A DNA stretch of 64,000 nt from Methylobacterium currus (GCF_003058325.1 NZ_CP028843.1:5747001-5811000); one strand, 5' to 3'. Counted from the stretch's first letter, positions 38,909-48,182 are shown. A program made the numbers and translations. Notes: generated from the letters alone by a model not told the origin.

Positions 38909-41074
38909 ATGAAACAGGCACGACATCGTCGCATCGGCAGATCATGCGGGGCGATCGCTGCGACATTCATCTGGCTCGCGGATCACGCCGGAGCGGCGCG
39001 GGCCGAGGAGGCGACCGACATCCGGCTCGACGAGATCGCGGTCTCCGGACCGGCGGCCCCCCCCGGGATCGTGCCGGCCTATGCCGGCGGGCAGGTCGCT
39101 AGGGGCGGACGGCTCGGCCTCCTCGGCAATACCGAGACGACGAAGTCTCCGTTCAGCGTCAGCAGCTACACCGAGACGTTGATCCGCGACCGGCAGGCCC
39201 GGACGGCCTCCGAGGCGCTCGCCCTCGATCCGTCCGTGCGCGGCACGCAGACGACGGGCGCCCCGTTCGACTCGTTCGCGATCCGCGGCTTTCCGATCAA
39301 CGAGAACACCAGCGGCGAGTTCGCCTTCGAGGGGGTGTACGGCGTCGCCCCGAGCTTCCGCGTCTTCACCGACTATGCCGAGCGCATCGAGGTCCTGAAG
39401 GGACCCTCCGCCGCGCTCTCCGGCGTCGCCCCCAATGGCGGCATCGGCGGCGTCATCAACATCGTGCCCAAGCGCGCCGGCGAGGACCTCACACGCTTGT
39501 CCCTCGATTACGGCTCGGTGGCGCAAGGCGGCGGCCAGATCGACGTCGCCCGGCGCTACGGCCAGAACCGGGAATGGGGCGCGCGCCTCGTCGGCAGCCT
39601 GCGCGGCGGCGACACGCCGATCGACCGGCAATCCGAGACCACCGGCGTCGGGGCGCTCGCCCTCGACTACCAGGGCGAGCGGTTCCGGGCGTGGCTCTAC
39701 CTGCTGGCCCAGACCGACCGCTTCACCGCTCCCTTGCGCCCGTTCCTTCTCCGGGCCGGCGTGCCGGTCCCGAGGGCGCCGAACGGCCGCCGCAACCTCA
39801 CCCAGCCCTGGGAATACTCGGATATCGACGATCGCGGCGGCCTGCTGCGGCTGGAATACGACCTCACCGACCGGGTCACCCTGTTCGGCGATCTCGGCGG
39901 CGCGCAGACCGGGGTCGAGCGTTACTTCGCCTCGGCCCCGACCATCGTCAACGCGCGCGGCGACACCACCACCACCCCTCAATTCTACAGCCTCGGCGTC
40001 GACCGCCTCACCATCGATGGCGGCCTGCGCGCCCGGTTCGACACCGGCTTCGTCCGCCACGCCCTCGTCATGCAGGCCTCCCGCTACGCCGAGGACACCG
40101 CCCGCCGGCTTCCCGCCGGCACCGGGACCTATCGGTCGAACCTCTACGATCCCATCCTGGTCCCGACCCTCGCCCCGCCGGCGATCACCTCGCGGCCACG
40201 CCTCTCCGACAGCACGCTGACGGGCCTGTCGGTGGCCGACACGCTGTCGGTCCTCGACGACCGCGTCCTGCTCACCCTCGGCCTGCGCCGGCAGGGCATC
40301 GAGGCGCATAACTACGTCCCGAATGTCGGCACCCTGGCCTCCGCCTACGACAAGAGCGCCACGAGTCCCCTGGTCGGTCTCGTGGTGCGGCCGTGGGAGA
40401 GCGTGTCGTTCTTCGTCAATTCCATCGAGGGCCTGAGCCGGGGCGACGTCGCCCCGGCCACGGCGACCAATGCCGGCGAGATCCTGGCGCCCACCGTGGC
40501 GCATCAGGTCGAGGCCGGCATCAAGGTGGATGCGGGCACGATCGGCGCGACGTTCAGCGCCTTCCAGATCACGCGGCCGATCGGGGAGCTCAGCCTCCAG
40601 CGCCGCTTCGCGCAGACCGGCGAGCAGCAGGTCAGCGGGCTCGAATTCAGCGTCTACGGCGAGATCACCCCGCAGGCCCGGCTCCTCGGCGGCCTGACGC
40701 TGCTCGACGGCGTGCTCACCCGGACCGCGACCGCCGCCAATGTCGGCCACGTACCGATCGGGGTGCCGCGGGTGCAGCTCAATCTCGGCGCCGAGTGGGA
40801 TCTGCCCGGGGTGCCGGGCCTGACCCTGACCGGCGCCGTCATCTATACCGGCCGCCAGTTCGTCGACACCGCGAACACCCAGGCCCTGCCGGACTGGGCG
40901 CGCCTCGATCTCGGCCTGCGCTACGCGACCGTGATCGAGGGCCGCAAGACGACGTTCCGGGCGAACGTGCTAAACGTCACCGGGGCGAATTACTGGACTG
41001 GGGTAGCCTCGTTCGGCACCTTCTTCCAGGGCGCGCCGCGCACCTACCTGCTGTCGATGTCGGTCGACCTGTGA
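38909..41074 (+). CDS. TonB-dependent siderophore-type outer-membrane receptor
   Basis: A 721-residue outer-membrane receptor. Signal peptide ending near AARAE, plug domain from about residue 60 (KSPFSVSSYTETLIRDRQARTASEALALDPSVRG; FAIRGFPI; RIEVLKGPSAALSG; GGIGGVINIVPKRA), then a 22-strand-type barrel ending in the terminal aromatic-poor strand TYLLSMSVDL. It resembles ferrichrome/ferric-siderophore receptors of the FhuA/FpvA class; the ligand is not determined. No FecI/FecR sigma pair or siderophore ABC transporter lies beside it. The long AT-rich upstream stretch suggests regulated or recently acquired status. Confidence 0.92.
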   Translation: MKQARHRRIGRSCGAIAATFIWLADHAGAARAEEATDIRLDEIAVSGPAAPPGIVPAYAGGQVARGGRLGLLGNTETTKSPFSVSSYTETLIRDRQARTASEALALDPSVRGTQTTGAPFDSFAIRGFPINENTSGEFAFEGVYGVAPSFRVFTDYAERIEVLKGPSAALSGVAPNGGIGGVINIVPKRAGEDLTRLSLDYGSVAQGGGQIDVARRYGQNREWGARLVGSLRGGDTPIDRQSETTGVGALALDYQGERFRAWLYLLAQTDRFTAPLRPFLLRAGVPVPRAPNGRRNLTQPWEYSDIDDRGGLLRLEYDLTDRVTLFGDLGGAQTGVERYFASAPTIVNARGDTTTTPQFYSLGVDRLTIDGGLRARFDTGFVRHALVMQASRYAEDTARRLPAGTGTYRSNLYDPILVPTLAPPAITSRPRLSDSTLTGLSVADTLSVLDDRVLLTLGLRRQGIEAHNYVPNVGTLASAYDKSATSPLVGLVVRPWESVSFFVNSIEGLSRGDVAPATATNAGEILAPTVAHQVEAGIKVDAGTIGATFSAFQITRPIGELSLQRRFAQTGEQQVSGLEFSVYGEITPQARLLGGLTLLDGVLTRTATAANVGHVPIGVPRVQLNLGAEWDLPGVPGLTLTGAVIYTGRQFVDTANTQALPDWARLDLGLRYATVIEGRKTTFRANVLNVTGANYWTGVASFGTFFQGAPRTYLLSMSVDL

Positions 41075-41095
41075 CGGGCGCGGCGTGAACGCAGA

Positions 41096-41123
41096 GCGGC
41101 CCGGATCGCGCGATCCGGGCCGC
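41096..41123. terminator. Perfect 28-base palindrome between convergent genes
   Basis: Fourteen-base arms with no spacer between the TonB receptor stop (41074) and the ssb stop (41154). Probably a bidirectional terminator, though there is no U-run on either side. Confidence 0.5.
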
Positions 41124-41153
41124 GATCGACGCAACCGACGGGATGTCGGAACC

Positions 41154-41717
41154 CTAGAACGGGATATCGTCGTCCAGGTCGTCGTAGCGCTTCTGGTTGC
41201 CGCCACCCGACGGGGCCGGGCGCCGCTCGCCGCCGGACGACGAGCGTCCACCGCTGCTGCGACCGGCGCCACCGCCACCGCCGCCGAAATCGCCGCCGCG
41301 GCTGATCTGGCCGCCGCCCATGTCGTCGGCGCCCATCTCGGACATGCCGCCCTCGGCCCCGCCGCCGCGGCCGTCGAGGATCGTCAGCTCGCCGCGGAAG
41401 CGCTGCAGCACGATCTCGGTCGTGTACTTCTCGACGCCGGACTGGTCCTGCCACTTGCGGGTCTGGAGCTGCCCCTCGACGTAGACCTTCGAGCCCTTGC
41501 GCAGGTACTGCTCGGCGACCCGGGCCAGGTTCTCGTTGTAGATCACGACCGAGTGCCACTCGGTCTTCTCCTTGCGCTCGCCGGTCGCCTTGTCCTTCCA
41601 GGACTCGGACGTGGCCAGGCGCAGGTTCACCACCGGATCGCCGGAGGCCAGCCGGCGGGTCTCGGGATCGCGCCCGAGATTGCCCACCAGGATCACCTTG
41701 TTCACGCTGCCCGCCAT
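41154..41717 (-). CDS. ssb: Single-stranded DNA-binding protein
   Basis: A 187-residue SSB. The N-terminal OB fold reads [58 protein letters not shown] and [15 protein letters not shown] Gly-rich linker follows, and the tail ends DDLDDDIPF, the canonical acidic tip that recruits repair and replication proteins. The start at ATG 41717 has AGAGGAGAG seven bases upstream. SSB is often divergent from uvrA, which is not the case here. Confidence 0.97.
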   Translation of the reverse strand: MAGSVNKVILVGNLGRDPETRRLASGDPVVNLRLATSESWKDKATGERKEKTEWHSVVIYNENLARVAEQYLRKGSKVYVEGQLQTRKWQDQSGVEKYTTEIVLQRFRGELTILDGRGGGAEGGMSEMGADDMGGGQISRGGDFGGGGGGAGRSSGGRSSSGGERRPAPSGGGNQKRYDDLDDDIPF

Positions 41718-41899
41718 CCCGCTCTCCTCTCGTTCCATCTCACTCGGGCGCATGCCCGGCCGACGCCGCGGACCACCGCTTCGGGTCCGCGAGTTGGGCC
41801 GAACAGGCCTGGACCGGCAAGGGGAGGGGCGCCCTTTTGCCCACTACACACATGCCGGAGGCCGGAGCATGTTCTACATTTGTTCGGAGAAAGAGGCAA

Positions 41900-41926
41900 G
41901 CGCCGTCCGGGGAGCCCGGACGGCGC
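41900..41926 (-). terminator. Terminator of the first OAH-sulfhydrylase gene
   Basis: On the minus strand a perfect 12-base stem (41915-41926 with 41900-41911, 3-base loop) starts seven bases after the stop and is followed by TTGCCTCTTTCT. Confidence 0.6.
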
Positions 41927-41932
41927 CGATGC

Positions 41933-43222
41933 TCAGTCGAGCGCGTCGAGCGATTGCGCCACGTCGGCGATCAGGTCCTCGATCGATTCCAGGCCGATCG
42001 ACAGCCGCACGGTGTCCGGGCCGACCCGGGCGGCCTCCTTGTCGGCGGCGGGGAGCTGGCGGTGGGTGGTGGTCGCGGGGTGGATCGCCAGGGACTTGAT
42101 CTCGCCGATATTGACGAGGTGCGAGATCAGGTTGAGCCCGGTGATGAACTTTTGCGCCGCCGCCTCGCCGCCCTTGAGGCCGACGGTGAAGATCGAGCCC
42201 ACGCCCATCGGCGAGTAGCGGTTCGCCAGCGCCTCGCCCGGCTGGCCCGGCAGCGACGGGTAGCTCACCCAGGCCACCTTCGGGTGGTCCTTGAGGAAGG
42301 CCGCGACGGCCTTGGCGTTGGCGCAGTGGCGCTCCATGCGCAGCGGCAGGGTCTCGGTGCCGGTGAGCGTCAGGAAGGCGTTCATCGGCGACAGGCCGGG
42401 GCCGAGGTCGCGCAGGCCGAACAGCCGGCAGGCGGTGGCGAAGGACGTCTCGGGGAAGCGCTCGGAGACGATCAGGCCCTCGTAATCGGGCCAGGGCTCG
42501 TTGATCAGGTTGTAGCGGCCCGAGCCCTTCCAGTCGAAGCGGCCGGCATCGCAGACGATGCCGCCGATCACCGTGCCGGAGCCCGACAGGAACTTCGAGG
42601 TCGAGTGGACCACGATGTCGGCGCCGTGCTCGATCGGCCGGATCAGGGCCGGGGAGGCGAGGGTGTTGTCGACGACGAGCGGCAGGCCGTGCTTGCGCGC
42701 CACCGCGGCGACGCCTTCGAGGTCGATGACCGTGCCGCACGGGTTGACGATCGACTCGCAGACGATCGCCCGGGTCTTGTCGGTGATCGCGGATTCGAAG
42801 TCCTCGGGAGTCAGGCCGCGGGTGAATTGCGGCACGAGGTCGTAGCGGCCCTCGAGCCGGCGCATCAGCCCGAGCGAGCCGCCGAACAGCCGCGAGGAGG
42901 CGACGTAGGCGTCGCCCGACTGCATCAGGGTCATCAGCACGAGCAGCATCGCCGACTGGCCGGAGGCCACCGCCACCGCGGCCTTGGCGCCCTCGAGCGC
43001 CGCGACCCGGCGCTCCAGGGCCGCCACGGTCGGGTTCGAGCCGCGGGAATAGGAGAAGCCCGTCGCCCGCATGGCGAAGATGTCGGCGGCCTGCTCGTTC
43101 GATTCGAACACGAAGCCGTTGGTGAAGTAGATCGGCTGCGCCCGGGCGCCGGTGGCCGGGTCGGGCGCGGTGCCGGCATGGACCGCCCGGGTGGCGAAAT
43201 GCAGCTTGGTCGGATCGGTCAT
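41933..43222 (-). CDS. O-acetylhomoserine sulfhydrylase-type PLP enzyme (copy 1)
   Basis: A 429-residue Cys/Met-metabolism PLP enzyme, MetY-like. PLP-lysine region HSTSKFLSGSGTVIGG; cofactor Asp and Asn in PLVVDNTLASP; GYSYSRGSNPT-like start (FSYSRGSNPTVAALERRVAALEG); C-terminal LVNIGEIKSLAIHPATTTHRQL and VRLSIGLESIEDLIADVAQSL. It would make homocysteine from O-acetyl- or O-succinylhomoserine and sulfide. A paralogue lies 2 kb away (45183-46460). Cystathionine gamma-synthase or lyase activity cannot be excluded, but the length with the long insert favours the sulfhydrylase group. Confidence 0.9.
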   Translation of the reverse strand: MTDPTKLHFATRAVHAGTAPDPATGARAQPIYFTNGFVFESNEQAADIFAMRATGFSYSRGSNPTVAALERRVAALEGAKAAVAVASGQSAMLLVLMTLMQSGDAYVASSRLFGGSLGLMRRLEGRYDLVPQFTRGLTPEDFESAITDKTRAIVCESIVNPCGTVIDLEGVAAVARKHGLPLVVDNTLASPALIRPIEHGADIVVHSTSKFLSGSGTVIGGIVCDAGRFDWKGSGRYNLINEPWPDYEGLIVSERFPETSFATACRLFGLRDLGPGLSPMNAFLTLTGTETLPLRMERHCANAKAVAAFLKDHPKVAWVSYPSLPGQPGEALANRYSPMGVGSIFTVGLKGGEAAAQKFITGLNLISHLVNIGEIKSLAIHPATTTHRQLPAADKEAARVGPDTVRLSIGLESIEDLIADVAQSLDALD

Positions 43223-43247
43223 CGGGTTCGTCCGTGGAAGGGTCGGC

Positions 43248-43697
43248 TCAGGCGGCGCGGCGCACGGTGTCGTGGAGCGTGCGCACCAGGGCCGACGGTG
43301 CGTAGGGCTTGGGGATGAAGCGCGCGCCCGGCGGCATGTCGTGCGGGCCGGGGCTGCCCATGCCGGAGACCACCAGCACCGGGATGCGCGGCCAGCGCCG
43401 GGAGACGAGGCGTGCGAGGGCGAAGCCGTTCATCGAGCCGAGCGGCATGTCGACGTCGGTCATCAGGACCTCGACGTCGGGCCGGCTCTCCAGCACCTTG
43501 AGCGCCTGGTCGGCATGGGGCGCCTCCAGGACCGTGAAGCCGGCCTCCGCCAAGGTGTCGGCGGCCTCCATCAGCAGGAGGCCGTCATCCTCGACGAGGA
43601 GCACCACCGGCGCGGCGTCGCAGGGAGCGTCAGGCCCATCCTGCCGGGAGGCTTCCTGACGGGAAGCCTGATCGTGTCGGTGTTGGTCGGATGTCAT
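43248..43697 (-). CDS. Single-domain response regulator
   Basis: A 149-residue CheY-like receiver without output domain. The acidic pair is in VVLLVEDDGLLLMEAADTL, the phospho-acceptor Asp in VLMTDVDMPLGSMNGFALARL, the Ser switch in VLVVSGMGS and the Lys in RFIPKPYAPSALV. The N-terminal 30 residues are polar and probably disordered. In alphaproteobacteria such FATGUY-like or stand-alone receivers often partner HWE kinases, and one lies next to it on the same strand (43824-44990). Start at ATG 43697; an in-frame TTG at 43706 is possible. Confidence 0.88.
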   Translation of the reverse strand: MTSDQHRHDQASRQEASRQDGPDAPCDAAPVVLLVEDDGLLLMEAADTLAEAGFTVLEAPHADQALKVLESRPDVEVLMTDVDMPLGSMNGFALARLVSRRWPRIPVLVVSGMGSPGPHDMPPGARFIPKPYAPSALVRTLHDTVRRAA

Positions 43698-43823
43698 CGC
43701 GGGCAATGCGGCCGGGGGCGAAAGGTTGCTGCCGAAGGGTGCTGCCTATGGGTCCGCATCCCGTGGGTCAAGCGTGGCCGGAAATCGGCGCAGGACTGCG
43801 ACGCCGTCCCGTCCGGGTGACGG

Positions 43824-44990
43824 CTACGCCGTCCCGTCCTGCATCGCCGCGAGCGGCGCCTCGAGTTCCATCACGGCGCCCTCCGGCGGAAAGCGCAGGC
43901 TGACCCGGCCGCCGAAGCTGTGCACGAGGCTGCGTTCGATCAGCCGCGAGCCGAAGCCGCCCCGGGTCGGCGGCGCGACGGGCGGGCCGCCGCTCTCCTG
44001 CCAGCGCAGGCGCAGCAGGATCTCCGCGCTCCCCGCAAGCTCCCAGGTGACGGCGACGCGGCCCGTCGGGCTCGACAGGGCGCCGTACTTCGCCGCGTTG
44101 GTGGCGAGCTCGTGCAGCATCAGCGACAGGGTCAGGACCGAGCGGGGGCCGAGGCTGACGCGGGGCCCGGCGGCGGCGAACCGGCCCGCCTCCCGGTCGA
44201 GATGCGGCGCCATCGCGCCCTCGACCACCGCCGCGAGGTCGGCCGCCGCCCAGGCGCCGCGGATCAGCACGTCGTGCGCGTCGGACAGGGCCATCAGGCG
44301 GCCGTTGAACGCCTCCATCGCCGCGTCCAGGGTGGAGGCGCTGCGCAGCGTCTGGGCGGCGACCGCCTGGACCAGCGCCAGGGTGTTCTTCACCCGGTGC
44401 GCCATCTCCTGCATCAGCAGCGCCTGCTGCTCCTCGGCCCGGTGCGCCTCCGTCACGTCGCGGGCGACCGCCAGCAGGCGCTCAGGGGTTCCGTCGGGCC
44501 CCTGGATGGCTGAGACCACAACGTCCCACCAGCGCGGGTCCTGGCTGCCGGAGGGCGCGCGGAAGCGGCCGGTGCGCCCGGACCGCGCGGCGGCGAGTGC
44601 CACCTCGGCGGCGATGCGGTCGCCGGGATCCGGCCAGGACGCGGCCCAGGCGGTGCCGATCACCGGGTCGTCGGGCTGGTCCGCGGCGGCGCGGCCGCCC
44701 TCGCTCAGCCACTGCACCGTGCCGTCGAGGGCGAGGACCTGGATGCTGTCGCGGCTCGCCGCCAGGAGCCTCGCGGTGAAGGCCTCGCTCGCCCGCAGCC
44801 GGGCGTTCAACTCCTCGGCGGTGGCGAGCCGCGCCTCCCACCCGGCGGGGACGGGGGACGCGCCGCCCGCAGGAAGGCCGGCCGCGTCGCGCAAAAGGGC
44901 GCGCAGCCGGGCGGTCTCCTCGTGGATGGCGCGCTGGCGCGCGGTCTCGTCACCGGAGGCGCGTTCGGCGTCGGCGTCGTGGGCGACCAT
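43824..44990 (-). CDS. HWE-family sensor histidine kinase with PAS domain
   Basis: A 388-residue soluble kinase. An N-terminal coiled coil (residues about 15-75) leads to a PAS fold (ASRDSIQVLALDGTVQWLSEGG through LLAVARDVTEAHRAEEQQ). The HWE phospho-acceptor helix is LMQEMAHRVKNTLALVQAVAAQTLR, and the ATPase part has MLHELATNAAKYGALS (N box) and GFGSRLIERSLVHSFGG (G box). It has no membrane segment, so it senses a cytoplasmic signal. The adjacent receiver is its likely partner. Alphaproteobacterial kinases of this family often control light, redox or general stress responses. Confidence 0.92.
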   Translation of the reverse strand: MVAHDADAERASGDETARQRAIHEETARLRALLRDAAGLPAGGASPVPAGWEARLATAEELNARLRASEAFTARLLAASRDSIQVLALDGTVQWLSEGGRAAADQPDDPVIGTAWAASWPDPGDRIAAEVALAAARSGRTGRFRAPSGSQDPRWWDVVVSAIQGPDGTPERLLAVARDVTEAHRAEEQQALLMQEMAHRVKNTLALVQAVAAQTLRSASTLDAAMEAFNGRLMALSDAHDVLIRGAWAAADLAAVVEGAMAPHLDREAGRFAAAGPRVSLGPRSVLTLSLMLHELATNAAKYGALSSPTGRVAVTWELAGSAEILLRLRWQESGGPPVAPPTRGGFGSRLIERSLVHSFGGRVSLRFPPEGAVMELEAPLAAMQDGTA

Positions 44991-45150
44991 CCACCAGCCT
45001 CCAGACCCGCCCGGGCGGCATGCATCCCGGCTGGCGCGGATCGGCTCAACCCGACGCCGAAACTGGACGAGACCACTAGATCACGGGAGCAGGCTCGGCC
45101 GCAATGCTTGCGACATTTTTCCTTATTCGCCCTCTCTCAGCGGAAGGCAG

Positions 45151-45175
45151 CCGGCCGCGCGATGGACGCGGCCGG
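45151..45175 (-). terminator. Hairpin after the second OAH-sulfhydrylase gene
   Basis: CCGGCCGCG (45151-45159) and CGCGGCCGG (45167-45175) with a 7-base loop, eight bases past the stop on the minus strand. The following sequence is only weakly T-rich. Confidence 0.5.
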
Positions 45176-45182
45176 ATGCGGC

Positions 45183-46460
45183 TCAGGCCAGCGCCTGATC
45201 CAGGTCGGCGATGAGGTCGCGCGGGTCCTCGATGCCGATCGACAGGCGCACCACCTCCGGGCCGGCGCCGGCCCGGGTCTTCTGCTCGTCCGTGAGCTGG
45301 CGGTGGGTGGTCGAGGCCGGATGGATCACCAGCGAGCGGGTGTCGCCGATATTGGCGAGATGCGAGAACAGCTTCAGGTTCGACACCAGGGCGACGCCCG
45401 CCTCGTAGCCGCCCTTGAGGCCGAAGGTGAACACCGCACCGGCGCCGTGCGGGCAATACTTGCGGTGGAGCTGGTGGTAGCGGTCGGCCTCAAGGCCCGG
45501 ATAGCTCACCCAGGCCACCGCCGGATGGCGGCTCAGGTGCTCGGCCACGGTCTTGGCGTTGTCGGAATGGCGCTGCATCCGCAGCGGCAGGGTCTCGATG
45601 CCGTTGATGATCAGGAAGGCGTTGAACGGCGACAAAGCCGGCCCGAGGTCGCGCAGGCCGAGCACCCGCACCGCGATGGCGAAGCCGAAATTCCCGAAGG
45701 TCTCCGAGAGCACCATGCCGGCATATTCCGGCCGCGGCTGCGACAGCATCGGGTAGCGCGCGTCGCCGGCCCAGGTAAACGAGCCGCCGTCGACGATCAG
45801 GCCGCCGATCGAGTTGCCGTGGCCGCCGAGGAACTTGGTAGCCGAGTGAACCACGATGTCGGCGCCGTGCTCGAACGGACGGATCAGGTACGGCGTCGCC
45901 ATGGTGTTGTCGACGATGAGCGGGATGTTGTGGCGCTTGGCGACCGCGGAGATCGCCGCGATGTCGGTGATGACGCCGCCCGGATTGGCGATCGACTCGA
46001 TGAAGATCGCCTTGGTGCGCGGGGTAATCGCCGCCTCGAACGAGGCCGGATCGTCCGTATCGGCCCAGACGACGTTCCAGCCGAAGTTCTTGTAGGAGTG
46101 GTTGAACTGGTTGATCGAGCCGCCGTACAGCTTGTTGGCCGCGATGAACTCGTCGCCCGGCTGCATCAGGGCGTGCATCACCAGGAACTCGGCGGCGTGG
46201 CCGGAGGCCACCGCGACCGCGGCGGTGCCGCCCTCGAGCGCGGCGATCCGCTCCTCCAGCACCGCGTTGGTCGGGTTGGTGATGCGGCTGTAGATGTTGC
46301 CGAAGGCCTGCAGCCCGAACAGCGAGGCGGCGTGATCGACGTCGTCGAACACGAACGAGGTGGTCTGGTAGATCGGCGTCGCCCGCGCGCCGGTGGCGGC
46401 GTCCGGCGCCGCGCCGGCATGGATCGCGAGAGTGTTGAAGCCGGGCTGGCGGTCGGTCAT
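45183..46460 (-). CDS. O-acetylhomoserine sulfhydrylase-type PLP enzyme (copy 2)
   Basis: A 425-residue MetY-like enzyme. It has the classical FNTLAIHAGAAPDAATGARATPIYQTTSFVF start, IYSRITNPTNAVLEERIAALEGG, PLIVDNTMATPYLIRPFEHGADIVVHSATKFLGGHGNSIGG with the PLP lysine, and LFSHLANIGDTRSLVIHPASTTHRQL. It matches the bacterial MetY/OAH-sulfhydrylase consensus more closely than copy 1 and is probably the housekeeping methionine or cysteine enzyme. Two orthologue-like genes separated only by a two-component pair suggests an old duplication or functional split. Confidence 0.92.
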   Translation of the reverse strand: MTDRQPGFNTLAIHAGAAPDAATGARATPIYQTTSFVFDDVDHAASLFGLQAFGNIYSRITNPTNAVLEERIAALEGGTAAVAVASGHAAEFLVMHALMQPGDEFIAANKLYGGSINQFNHSYKNFGWNVVWADTDDPASFEAAITPRTKAIFIESIANPGGVITDIAAISAVAKRHNIPLIVDNTMATPYLIRPFEHGADIVVHSATKFLGGHGNSIGGLIVDGGSFTWAGDARYPMLSQPRPEYAGMVLSETFGNFGFAIAVRVLGLRDLGPALSPFNAFLIINGIETLPLRMQRHSDNAKTVAEHLSRHPAVAWVSYPGLEADRYHQLHRKYCPHGAGAVFTFGLKGGYEAGVALVSNLKLFSHLANIGDTRSLVIHPASTTHRQLTDEQKTRAGAGPEVVRLSIGIEDPRDLIADLDQALA

Positions 46461-46624
46461 GGCGTCCTCGGGCGTCGGTCTTTGGCCGACGTGCTTAGGA
46501 CCCGTCCGCGGCGGGGGTCAAGCGGGGATGACCGTCGATCCGCACAGTAGAGCCCGCGGGTTCGGTGCGCCGGAATGGCGATGAACCGGTGCAGAGAAGC
46601 AACGTCTACAAAACGAAGCGGATC

Positions 46625-46668
46625 GGCAAGATCGATCTCCAGGATCAATCTCCAGGATCGATCTTGCC
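46625..46668. repeat. Inverted repeat enclosing a short tandem repeat
   Basis: GGCAAGATCGAT (46625-46636) and ATCGATCTTGCC (46657-46668) pair perfectly. Between them CTCCAGGATC is present twice. It lies between the upstream end of copy 2 and the end of the Gly-rich protein gene, 19 bases past that gene's stop, so it may serve as its terminator. Confidence 0.6.
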
Positions 46669-46686
46669 GCCTGCGCGGCCTCGATC

Positions 46687-46959
46687 TCAGCGGTTGTGGC
46701 GGTGCCGGCGATGGTGGTGATGCCGCCGCCCCGGCAGGCCGGTGCGGTAGGCACGCCGGCCCGGATCGATGCCGAGCACGCCGTTGACGCCGCCCACGGC
46801 CCCGCCGACCGCGCCGCCGACGATGCCGCCGACCGGCCCCCCGACCCGGTTGCCCTCGCGGGCGCCGCGGTCGATGCCGCCGGGAATGCCCTGCGCCTCG
46901 GCGGCGCCGGCGAGCGCCAGGGTGGAGAGGGCGAGGGCGGCGATCACGGAGAGTTTCAT
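46687..46959 (-). CDS. Small exported Gly-rich protein with a His/Arg tail
   Basis: A 90-residue protein: signal peptide (MKLSVIAALALSTLALAGAAEAQ), a glycine-zipper-like stretch (GGPVGGIVGGAVGGAVGG) and a C-terminal tail of His and Arg (RRHHHHRRHRHNR). The glycine zipper could insert in a membrane and the tail could bind metal; both are inference. No family is recognised beyond similarity in style to small alphaproteobacterial periplasmic proteins. The frame is open upstream, but ATG 46959 sits exactly at the signal peptide. Confidence 0.72.
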   Translation of the reverse strand: MKLSVIAALALSTLALAGAAEAQGIPGGIDRGAREGNRVGGPVGGIVGGAVGGAVGGVNGVLGIDPGRRAYRTGLPGRRHHHHRRHRHNR

Positions 46960-47075
46960 GGGGCGAAGGGGTCCCTCTGCCGGAGGCGCCGCGGGTTGGA
47001 ACGGGCGCTCGTTGCGTCTCAACGCCGAGCTTGGGTGAAAGATCCGGCTCGTGCGTCAGCGGATACCGCGCCGCG

Positions 47076-48182
47076 TCACCTCACGGAGGCCAGCCCCTCC
47101 CGGTACGCCTCGACGGCGCGGGCGAGCGAAAAGTCCGGCAGTGCCCGTTCGGCCGCCTCCCGCAGGCGCGCCCGCCGGCCGGGATCGTCGAGGAGCGCCA
47201 GGGTCGTGCGCGCCCAGTCCGCGACCTCCATCGGCCGCACCGTGCCGCAGCCCCGCGCCTCCAGCAGCTCGCGGGCGGCGCCGGAATGGGGCGAGGCGAG
47301 GACCGCCGCCCCGCTCTGCAAAGCCTCGTTGACCACGATGCCCCAGACGTCGCCGCGGCTCGGGAAGAGCAGCAGCCGGGCCGAGGCATGGGCCTCGGCG
47401 AGTTGCCCTTGCGCGAGGTAGCCGTCGAACCGGGCCGGGATCCCGGCTTCCGCGAGGCGCGCCGCCATCTCGGCCCGGAGCGGGCCGTCGCCCGTCACCC
47501 GCACCCGCAGGGGACGCCCGGCGGCGGCGCAGGCCCGCATCACGTCGGTGAAGAAGCGTGCGCCCTTCACCTCCTCGTTGAGGATGCCGCAGAACAGGAC
47601 GTCGTAGGGCCGGGTCTCGGGATCGGGCAGGGGCGGCGCGGGCGTCCAGGCCGGGAAGAGCGGGGCGCGAAAGACCCGCCCGGGCGCGAGGCCGTAGGCG
47701 GCGAGCAGCGTGCGGCTGCCCTCGCTCGGCGCGAGGCCGAAGGCGGCCCCCGGCACGATGGCCCGGCGCAACAGGCGGTGTGCCGGCGAGCGGGCGCCCG
47801 GATCGGTCTCCGGCACGCCGTCGGTGCGGATCGCGTAGGGGATGCGCAGGGCGCGCGCCGCGAGCGCCGCCATCGCCATGGTGGGCGAGAAGTCGTTGAG
47901 GATCACGGCCGCCGGCCGCGCGGCGGCGAGGCGCGCGACGACGCCCGGATTGACGTAGAGGTTGCGCACGGCGTCCCGGTGCCAGCGCAGGCCCGGCAGC
48001 ACCGCGAAGCCGTAGCCGTCCGCCGCGGCCAGCTCCCACTGGCGGGCAGGCTCCTTGGCCGCGCAGGCGAGGACGGTGAGCGGCCGGTCGAGGGCGGCGG
48101 CGAGCTCCCGGTAGAGCACCTGGGTGTAGGGGGCGAGCGCGCCGGTCACCACCACGACGGGGGAATCGGGCTCACCGGGCAA
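47076..48182 (-). CDS. Glycosyltransferase, GT4-like
   Basis: A 368-residue GT-B fold transferase. N-terminal VVVVTGALAPYTQVLYRELAAAL, and a C-terminal nucleotide-sugar domain with DVLFCGILNEEVKGARFF, VRVTGDGPLRAEM, GYLAQGQLAEAHASARLLLFPSRGDVWGIVVNEALQSGAAVLASPHSGAARELLE (the conserved E-x7-E pair). It adds a sugar to a polysaccharide or its lipid carrier in the cytoplasm. It overlaps the upstream deacetylase gene by 11 bases if the TTG at 48182 is used; in-frame GTG codons near 48149-48155 are alternatives. Part of the exopolysaccharide locus. Confidence 0.88.
   Translation of the reverse strand: MPGEPDSPVVVVTGALAPYTQVLYRELAAALDRPLTVLACAAKEPARQWELAAADGYGFAVLPGLRWHRDAVRNLYVNPGVVARLAAARPAAVILNDFSPTMAMAALAARALRIPYAIRTDGVPETDPGARSPAHRLLRRAIVPGAAFGLAPSEGSRTLLAAYGLAPGRVFRAPLFPAWTPAPPLPDPETRPYDVLFCGILNEEVKGARFFTDVMRACAAAGRPLRVRVTGDGPLRAEMAARLAEAGIPARFDGYLAQGQLAEAHASARLLLFPSRGDVWGIVVNEALQSGAAVLASPHSGAARELLEARGCGTVRPMEVADWARTTLALLDDPGRRARLREAAERALPDFSLARAVEAYREGLASVR

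Noticed and set aside
38942..40750. A 602-codon minus-strand open frame opposite the TonB receptor.
   Set aside because: It is composed of Glu/Ala/Arg/Val-rich reverse translation of the receptor; the receptor has signal peptide, plug and barrel.
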